Below are positions 59,720-64,000 of a DNA stretch of 64,000 nucleotides, piece after piece. Made by a program: the position numbers and the translations under genes. Origin of the DNA: Bacillota bacterium (GTDB taxonomy: Bacteria; Bacillota; Sulfobacillia; Sulfobacillales; Sulfobacillaceae). Positions within the stretch are counted from its first letter, which is position 1; the number at the start of each line of letters is the position of its first letter. Location: positions 1 through 64,000 of the forward strand of contig JAJYHT010000035.1 in the NCBI GenBank assembly GCA_021784595.1, read 5' to 3'. The notes below the pieces were generated by a model. The model was given only the letters and a program-made list of their open reading frames with translations, was not told the DNA's origin and did no database searches.

Positions 59720-61000
59720 ATGGTAAGCAAAGAGCAAATCGTACAATGGGTGGCGGACGGTGAAACTGACAATGTAGACTTCAAGGCCCCGATGCCCTTC
59801 AAGGAGTCCCATCGGGCGGAAATAGCCAAGGACATTATTGCGCTCTGTAATACCAAGGATGGAGGCGTCCTGTTGATCGGCGTGGAGGACGAGCCAGCGG
59901 TAATCGTTGGTGTCCCCGACATTGACGCAAGGACGTGGGAAGCGACGAAAATCCACGATTATTTGCGCCGACACGCCGATCCTGTTCCTGTTGTCCGCGT
60001 GGAAAAGGTGGATGTGGATGGTAGACGGGTGGTTGTAGTCATCGTAAACGAATTTTCCGGACAGCCAGTGGTTACCACACGGGATTCAGCCGCTTTCGTG
60101 GAGGCATCGGTTCTTATGAGGCAGGGTGTGTCATCCAAACCTATCGCGTCCGCAGATGCAATGCGCGACTTGTTGGAGCGAGCCATTCGACGGCGGGCGG
60201 ATCAGTTGGTCATAACTTTGGGTAAGGTTATCCGAGGCGACGATCCTGTTCCGCACCAATCCCCGAGTTACGACGCGGAGCTAGCTGTCATTGCGCCGTT
60301 GCGAGCGACGACGGCCGCAGATCGGAATGGTCAGTCGTTGGGTTGGTGGCAAGTCTCTGCGTTTCCTCAACATGAGGTTGCAGTGACGATGACCCAGGTC
60401 AAACGTCTAGAATTGTGGAGGACTGCCTCCGTGAACTTTCGCGGGGGAGGAATGCCGTATTGGGACCCCGCCCAGTGGTGTGTTCGCCACAGTGACGGCC
60501 AGACGCGACTCCAGTATCAGCTCGTTGCACCTCCGCGCCAAGAGGCGTGGGTGGCATTTGACTCTGGAGTATTTGGCATGGTGCGAGCGATGCCGGAAGA
60601 TTTATGGGGTCAAGTTGGGTGGGCAACTAATCCGAATACTCTAATGGACATTGTAGAGACCATTAGTTACTTAACCGAAATGCACCTGTTCTTCCTGAGA
60701 TACTTCCAAACGCTCGCTTACGACGGGGGAATTCGTATCGAGGTCCTGTTAGGCAATTTAGCGGGACGTTCGCTGACGTCGACTGAAGGGTTCTTTATGC
60801 CATCCCTAATGGGCGCCAGGTCGTACAGTGACACTTTCCAATACGCATACGAAGTGGACATGGCGGAAATGCCTTCCCGCGTTCTGCAACTTGTAGTCGG
60901 GACGGCCGTGCGGTTGTTTGAGTTGTTTAATTGGGATAACGAGGGGCTTATACAGCAAAAGGCGATAGAGCAGATCAGTCGTGCTGGATATCGGCTTTAA
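59720..61000 (+). CDS. AlbA_2 (Schlafen-type) DNA-binding domain protein
   Basis: A 426-residue protein. Residues ~10-130 form an AlbA_2 domain: ETDNVDFKAPMPFKESHRAE, IAKDIIALCNTKDGGVLLIG, then VEDEPAVIVGVPD and the hydrophobic strand RRVVVVIVNEFSGQPVV. Such domains bind nucleic acid and occur in Schlafen-like and defence-associated proteins. The C-terminal ~270 residues are unknown to me, with FRGGGMPYWDPAQWCVRHSD and helices near the end. The ATG at 59720 follows GAGGGAGG and places the domain at the N-terminus; the frame is open further upstream. It lies 313 bases behind the AAA+ gene, a gap in which I see only a short unassigned open frame. Last intact gene in the proposed element. Confidence 0.8.
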   Translation: MVSKEQIVQWVADGETDNVDFKAPMPFKESHRAEIAKDIIALCNTKDGGVLLIGVEDEPAVIVGVPDIDARTWEATKIHDYLRRHADPVPVVRVEKVDVDGRRVVVVIVNEFSGQPVVTTRDSAAFVEASVLMRQGVSSKPIASADAMRDLLERAIRRRADQLVITLGKVIRGDDPVPHQSPSYDAELAVIAPLRATTAADRNGQSLGWWQVSAFPQHEVAVTMTQVKRLELWRTASVNFRGGGMPYWDPAQWCVRHSDGQTRLQYQLVAPPRQEAWVAFDSGVFGMVRAMPEDLWGQVGWATNPNTLMDIVETISYLTEMHLFFLRYFQTLAYDGGIRIEVLLGNLAGRSLTSTEGFFMPSLMGARSYSDTFQYAYEVDMAEMPSRVLQLVVGTAVRLFELFNWDNEGLIQQKAIEQISRAGYRL

Positions 61001-61151
61001 AAGAGCGGGCCCCGAAAATCTGTTGCAGGGAAATTGAACCCGTCTAATGCCATAGAGGCCGCCCATCGATTTGTCGCGGAATCTGCCCGTAACGTCGACT
61101 ATTGTACCTGTGGAGTTTGCTGTGGAACGTTAACGGCATAGCGTAGACATG

Positions 61152-61173
61152 CCAAACAACCTGTGTATTATAG
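61152..61173 (-). repeat. Candidate right terminal inverted repeat
   Basis: The minus strand reads CTATAATACACAGGTTGTTT then GG, matching the left copy at 19/22. A related ACCTGTGG is present at 61105-61112, which may be a further binding site. Confidence 0.5.
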
Positions 61174-61256
61174 AATGATCACAACACCTAAGAAGTGCTA
61201 GGTCGGGTGACGCTGAACATCCTAAAGACAGCTCTATGACCGTTGTGTTTACTGTT

Positions 61257-61287
61257 AGAGGGATATGTGATGAACACATATCCCTCT
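61257..61287 (+). terminator. Strong hairpin outside the right end
   Basis: Perfect 13-bp arms AGAGGGATATGTG / CACATATCCCTCT with loop ATGAA, followed by TGTTATTT. It is 250 bases behind the AlbA_2 gene; it could end that transcript or belong to the original chromosome flank. Confidence 0.7.
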
Positions 61288-61527
61288 TGTTATTTGCGGG
61301 TGATTGATAACAAGCCTTAGAATAATACGAAACACGTTGTAATTAGAAGGATCGAAATTCGTGTAAACACTTATAAGCGAATACGCATGGATGCCAGGGG
61401 GGTAGATCCTTGTGGGCGCAATAACGTTGCAATGGATAGCTGTGCCACTATCGTCAGGAGAAGTCCGATTTAAAGGAATTTACTACCCTCTTGAAATTTA
61501 ATCCAGAGCCAATGATTGGGTAGATAT

Positions 61528-62409
61528 ATGGGGACACCATGGTATCGTTATTGTTTATGGGCTACGATTTCAAGCGAACTGTGCCGGTCAAAGAATCAGT
61601 TTTCTACCGCCAAGTGTATGTATGATGCGTTGTTTGAGGGTCACGACTTAACGAAAGGAGGTGGATTTGTTCACCAGAAGAAATCGGGATTAGATATGGA
61701 TGAGTTCCACCATGTTCTCCGGACGTTAGGGTATAGTACTTTTCAGGAAACTGGCACCATTGAATACGACAAGGACACAGTAATTCGATTCATACAAAAG
61801 GCAGGAGTAATGGCAGGCATTCGAAAATACCACGAGCATTTGTTTTTGGATGACGTTCTCGTTAGTGTTCCGTTGTTTACGGTAGAAGGTAACTACTACA
61901 AATGGAAGCACAAGGCCATGCAAGAATATTTTGCCCAATATATCTGCGCCGATGCGAAGGCGCATCAGGAAACGATATTGATGAACATGTACCGCAGCGC
62001 CCATTTGGCACTCTACATCCATGTGCTCGACCTGTGCTATAAAACCTTTCGGGCTACCATCGTTCATCAAGTTCTCCAAAAGATGGTGGCCCACTATTAG
62101 TCGGCTTTTTGCGGCACCGTATTCGAGCACATCGATTCCGAAGAGCTCAAATCCAGACGGGAGTGGACTTTCAATAGGACCATTGTCATACTCCCTGAAT
62201 CTGCCATCGAATATGTCTTCGGATCACGAGACAATCTGGTAAGCAGGTTTCCGGAGTTGGGTTCGGAGACATTATCTGATCTATGGCATAAAAGCCTATT
62301 CCTAGTTGGAGAGGAAGTCTCGGACTTCATACTGGAGCATCCCAAAGCGTTGTTGATCGACATGTTGGGAGACAAACAGGCAAGGTTCCTGGTTCCTGCG
62401 GCCCCCTAG
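61528..62409 (+). pseudogene. C-terminal remnant of a NACHT/STAND-type NTPase
   Basis: The frame contains the helical region behind a NACHT NTPase module. KKSGLDMDEFHHVLRTLGYS and the later YYKWKHKAMQEYFAQYICAD block match the F-x-H-K-x-x-Q-E-Y-F-A-A signature of these proteins. The nucleotide-binding half is absent. At 62098-62100 an in-frame TAG interrupts the frame, yet coding-like sequence continues in the same frame to 62409 (EHIDSEELKSRREWTFNRTI ... LIDMLGDKQARFLVPAAP). So the gene is both 5'-truncated and broken. NACHT-type STAND NTPases are frequent anti-phage proteins, known from Avs and related systems; this one is dead. The first ATG at 61528 has no ribosome binding site. Confidence 0.65.
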
Positions 62410-62431
62410 TCCTCCTCCTGTAAATCAAAGG

Positions 62432-62923
62432 TGCAAATTATTCGTCGACGGCTATATAGGCGGATGGGATCTTCCAACTCATTGCACACTTACCAACAGT
62501 GACTTTACCACTGTCAATCAACATCTTCAAAGTCATGGACCCTCGTTTATCATCGAGCGATGTCAAGACGAACTTCAACGCATTGAGGAGGAGTTGGCAG
62601 AGCCCATTCGTTCCAATTTCTCTGTGGTCCCACGTTTTGCCCGACGGGCATGGACGTCGGAGGAGCGCGAGCACCTCATTGCCATACTCAACGAAGAATG
62701 GTGGACCTGGCGCGCGTGGCACGACCGTGGGACGGACCATGGTCGGACACCTGATCTGTTAACGGTTACCGCATCGTATCTGTGCTGGAAAGAAACCGTG
62801 CGGCCTTAAGAGATCAACGTCCTCACCGTTGCGGACGTAGACGTCGGCGTAGGGAGACTCCGATTACATGCGCCGAATAAGAATGAGTATCTTCTCGAAT
62901 TGCAAAGCCCTGCTTCGAACTGA
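62432..62923 (+). pseudogene. Decayed second copy of a middle-type tyrosine recombinase
   Basis: The open frame reads ...SVVPRFARRAWTSEEREHLI, AILNEEWWTWRAW, TASYLCWKETVRP, then TAA (62807-62809), then EINVLTVADVDVGVGRLRLH, APNKNEYLLEL in the same frame. It aligns with the intact middle recombinase at 53.3-53.6 kb: SHEQWDELDRILSEEW, AAWLTFHHGVRSAEINRLTV, GRHHLRVHAPNKAEDLIPI. The ochre codon replaces the alanine two residues behind catalytic arginine I. Both ends of the gene are missing. Only ~40% of residues agree, so it is from a different, older element and not a recent duplication. Confidence 0.8.
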
Positions 62924-63201
62924 CCTTGCCAGAGGTTCAGGAATGGCAGAATAACTTTGAGGAGATCCCTCATCGTCTTGCTCGCATCGAAAGGCAGGAG
63001 TGGTTGAAGGGGCTGAAGGAAGTGTCGTTTGCTTCGGATGCTTTTATACCGTTTAGAGACAATTTGGACCGAGCAAGCCAAAGTGGAGTCAGAGATGTAG
63101 TTCAGACGGGGCATTCTTTAAGAGACATAGAAGTCATTCGAGCAGCTGAAGAATATGGTATGGTCATGTTCTTTTCAGGGCTGCGTTTGTTCCATCATTG
63201 A
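62920..63201 (+). pseudogene. C-terminal fragment of purH (AICAR formyltransferase)
   Basis: Ninety-odd codons give LPEVQEWQNNFEEIPHRLAR, EVSFASDAFIPFRDNLDRAS, QSGVRDVVQTGHSLRDIEVI, then AAEEYGMVMFFSGLRLFHH and a stop. This is the conserved end of PurH-type AICAR transformylase, where SDAFFPFRD and the final G(L/M)RLFHH are invariant. The rest (about 400 residues or more) is missing; the frame starts within a few bases of the recombinase remnant's end. There is no start or ribosome binding site, hence a broken gene. A complete purH must be elsewhere if the purine pathway works. Confidence 0.85.
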
Positions 63202-63325
63202 TGGACATAAACGGACAGTTCTTCAACAAACGGGGGGCATTAACGGGCTGGGTAGTGATTCAGCCTAATGTTCCGTAAATTTAGTCCGGGGTGGCCTGAT
63301 AATACATTTGGGAGCAGATGTCTGA

Positions 63326-63367
63326 CAAGCACTGCCGGAACGCAGTATGCGTGGTAGGCAGTGCTTG
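63326..63367. repeat. Inverted repeat behind hicA
   Basis: CAAGCACTGCC and GGCAGTGCTTG form a perfect 11-bp stem; the 20-base loop holds a second stem (ACGCA/TGCGT). It lies 30 bases behind hicA and could terminate it, but no T-run follows. Confidence 0.55.
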
Positions 63368-63396
63368 GTCGAGCAGGGCGACTGCATCCATCGAAA

Positions 63397-63639
63397 TTAC
63401 TCGGTGTAAAAAACTCGTCGAATTTCTTCGTCGGTCAGATAGTTTGCTGCTTGGCGGGCAATGGCACGGATTGTTCCGGTGTCCAATAATGAGTGATTGG
63501 GGACAACCATGATTTGGCGTCCGGATGGAGTCGAACGCACCAACTTCATATGGCTTCCTCGCTGGCGATCAACGGCGAAGCCCAACGGCTGCAATAAAGC
63601 GACCAGCGCTGCGCCGGAGCATCGACGGAGTCTAGGCAT
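63397..63639 (-). CDS. hicA: HicA-type mRNA interferase toxin
   Basis: An 80-residue protein of the HicA/YcfA family: ALVALLQPLGFAVDRQRGSH, where His belongs to the catalytic GSH motif, MKLVRSTPSGRQIMVVPNHS and LDTGTIRAIARQAANYLT. HicA toxins cleave mRNA with a dsRNA-binding-like fold. The N-terminus (MPRLRRCSGAALV) is normal. It starts within the last codons of hicB (8-base overlap), so the antitoxin is translated first. Confidence 0.92.
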   Translation of the reverse strand: MPRLRRCSGAALVALLQPLGFAVDRQRGSHMKLVRSTPSGRQIMVVPNHSLLDTGTIRAIARQAANYLTDEEIRRVFYTE

Positions 63640-63865
63640 AATCGGGTTCCAGCTCGATCATCACGACAATCGAGGGATTAGGCGCAAGGTTCCAGGCGGC
63701 CAAATCCTCACCGTCCAGCATCAATCCCACGGCCTCGCGCAAGTTACTCAAACTTTCCTCGACGGTGGCACCCTGCGTGACCACCGGAAAATCCACGCAC
63801 TCGGCCACGTAACCCGATTCGTCACCGGACCGAATCACCGCTTGAATGGTATGACGGGGTTTCAT
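63632..63865 (-). CDS. hicB: HicB-type antitoxin
   Basis: A 77-residue HicB with the partial RNase-H-like fold: IQAVIRSGDESGYVAECVDF, PVVTQGATVEESLSNLREAV, GLMLDGEDLAAWNLAP. It ends after VMIELEPDYA and lacks an obvious C-terminal ribbon-helix-helix DNA-binding tail, so autoregulation may differ from longer HicB proteins. The ATG at 63865 has GAGGAGGGAG upstream; the longer open frame would add 17 unsupported residues. Gene order hicB-hicA. Confidence 0.88.
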   Translation of the reverse strand: MKPRHTIQAVIRSGDESGYVAECVDFPVVTQGATVEESLSNLREAVGLMLDGEDLAAWNLAPNPSIVVMIELEPDYA

Positions 63866-64000
63866 GACGCGCTCCCTCCTCTCTCTCATTATGCCACCAA
63901 GGGTCGCCGGTTCCAAGTTCCGCAGAAGATATCGAGCCTCATCATTATCGCTTCTGGGGGCGAGTGTGCATGAGGCTTGATTAGCATTGTGCGGGCGTTA

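Larger units (their letters stand above)
51540..61173. mobile_element. Tn554-like element with three tyrosine recombinases and AAA+/AlbA cargo
   Basis: The proposed element holds, all on the plus strand, three consecutive tyrosine recombinase genes with overlapping ends, a small DUF6262/TnpC-like gene, an AAA+ ATPase gene (frameshifted) and an AlbA_2-domain gene. Recombinase trios plus a small TnpC are the hallmark of Tn554-like transposons. Borders are proposed from an imperfect inverted repeat: 51540-51561 and 61152-61173 match at 19 of 22 positions, with a common core TACACAGGTwGTTTGG (15/16). The left copy is within the nrdJ terminator. Direct target repeats were not found and, since known Tn554 relatives lack clear terminal repeats, the borders remain hypothetical; the gene content is firm. 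Confidence 0.65.
61001..61515. other. Gene-free stretch holding the right repeat and a terminator
   Basis: Bases 61001-61141 continue in the frame of the AlbA_2 gene after its TAA for 46 codons, with a Cys-rich end (VDYCTCGVCCGTLTA); it may be a lost C-terminus or chance. The candidate right terminal repeat and the hairpin at 61257-61287 follow. Nothing recognisable lies between 61290 and 61515. Confidence 0.45.

Noticed and set aside
61159-61168. Direct 10-base repeat ACCTGTGTAT shared with 51586-51595 as element ends
   Set aside because: The inverted match to 51540-51561 is longer and better (19/22), so the direct repeat was kept only as a possible internal recombinase site.
63935-63977. 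AGCCTCAT / ATGAGGCT inverted repeat near the right edge
   Set aside because: Only 8-bp arms with a 27-base loop; not stable enough to call a terminator.
1-64000. CRISPR arrays, rRNA and tRNA genes
   Set aside because: Read for regularly spaced repeats and for tRNA/rRNA signatures; none seen.

Overview
The window looks like a chromosomal segment of a Gram-positive (Firmicutes-type) bacterium. Ribosome binding sites are strong GGAGG types, GTG and TTG starts are frequent, haem synthesis uses the HemQ (coproporphyrin) route, ribonucleotide reduction uses a B12-dependent class II enzyme behind nrdR, and a Bacillus-type GAAC-N4-GTTC SOS box precedes a DNA repair gene. The gene mix recalls Sulfobacillus-like acidophiles, but that is my impression and not proven by the sequence.

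Layout. 1-4300: gene-poor edge with the dead remains of a Tn3-family transposon (transposase C-terminus on +, frameshifted resolvase on -) and two lipoprotein genes. 4300-11800: an FmdE-like protein with a TauE-type exporter, a TetR regulator, an exopolysaccharide sugar transferase, a secreted GH84 hexosaminidase, an NDH-2-like flavoprotein and 3-methyladenine glycosylase. 11800-23500: glutamate synthase, two glycosyltransferases, thrC-thrB, hemQ, a pair of repeat proteins of YbjQ type and a rhodanese. 23700-30400: a five-gene operon that fits 5-aminovalerate/glutarate breakdown (semialdehyde dehydrogenase, aminotransferase, class III CoA-transferase, glutaryl-CoA dehydrogenase-like enzyme, second aminotransferase). 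31200-38400: glycerate kinase, a Toprim protein, peptide deformylase, a fused GlcD-GlcE glycolate oxidase with GlcF, and GalE; the glycolate and glycerate enzymes suggest glycolate salvage. 38500-48100: GH31 glucosidase, ilvE and a run of co-oriented genes ending in a mannosyltransferase/beta-propeller fusion and a transporter. 48400-51480: nrdR-nrdJ.

51540-61173: the most notable part. Directly behind nrdJ lies a Tn554-like element with three tandem tyrosine recombinase genes and a small DUF6262/TnpC-like gene, followed by an AAA+ ATPase (frameshifted) and an AlbA_2-domain protein. I find an imperfect 22-bp inverted repeat (19/22) at 51540-51561 and 61152-61173 that may mark the ends. The third recombinase is about 1060 residues long because some eight consecutive ~55-residue helix-turn-helix-like units follow its catalytic domain; the small neighbouring protein begins with one more unit of the same kind. 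I know of no description of this architecture.

61500-63200 is a graveyard beside that element: a NACHT/STAND-type C-terminus with an in-frame amber codon, a decayed copy of the middle recombinase with an ochre codon next to its catalytic arginine, and, joined to it within a few bases, the last ~90 codons of a purH gene. The window ends with a hicB-hicA toxin-antitoxin pair on the minus strand.
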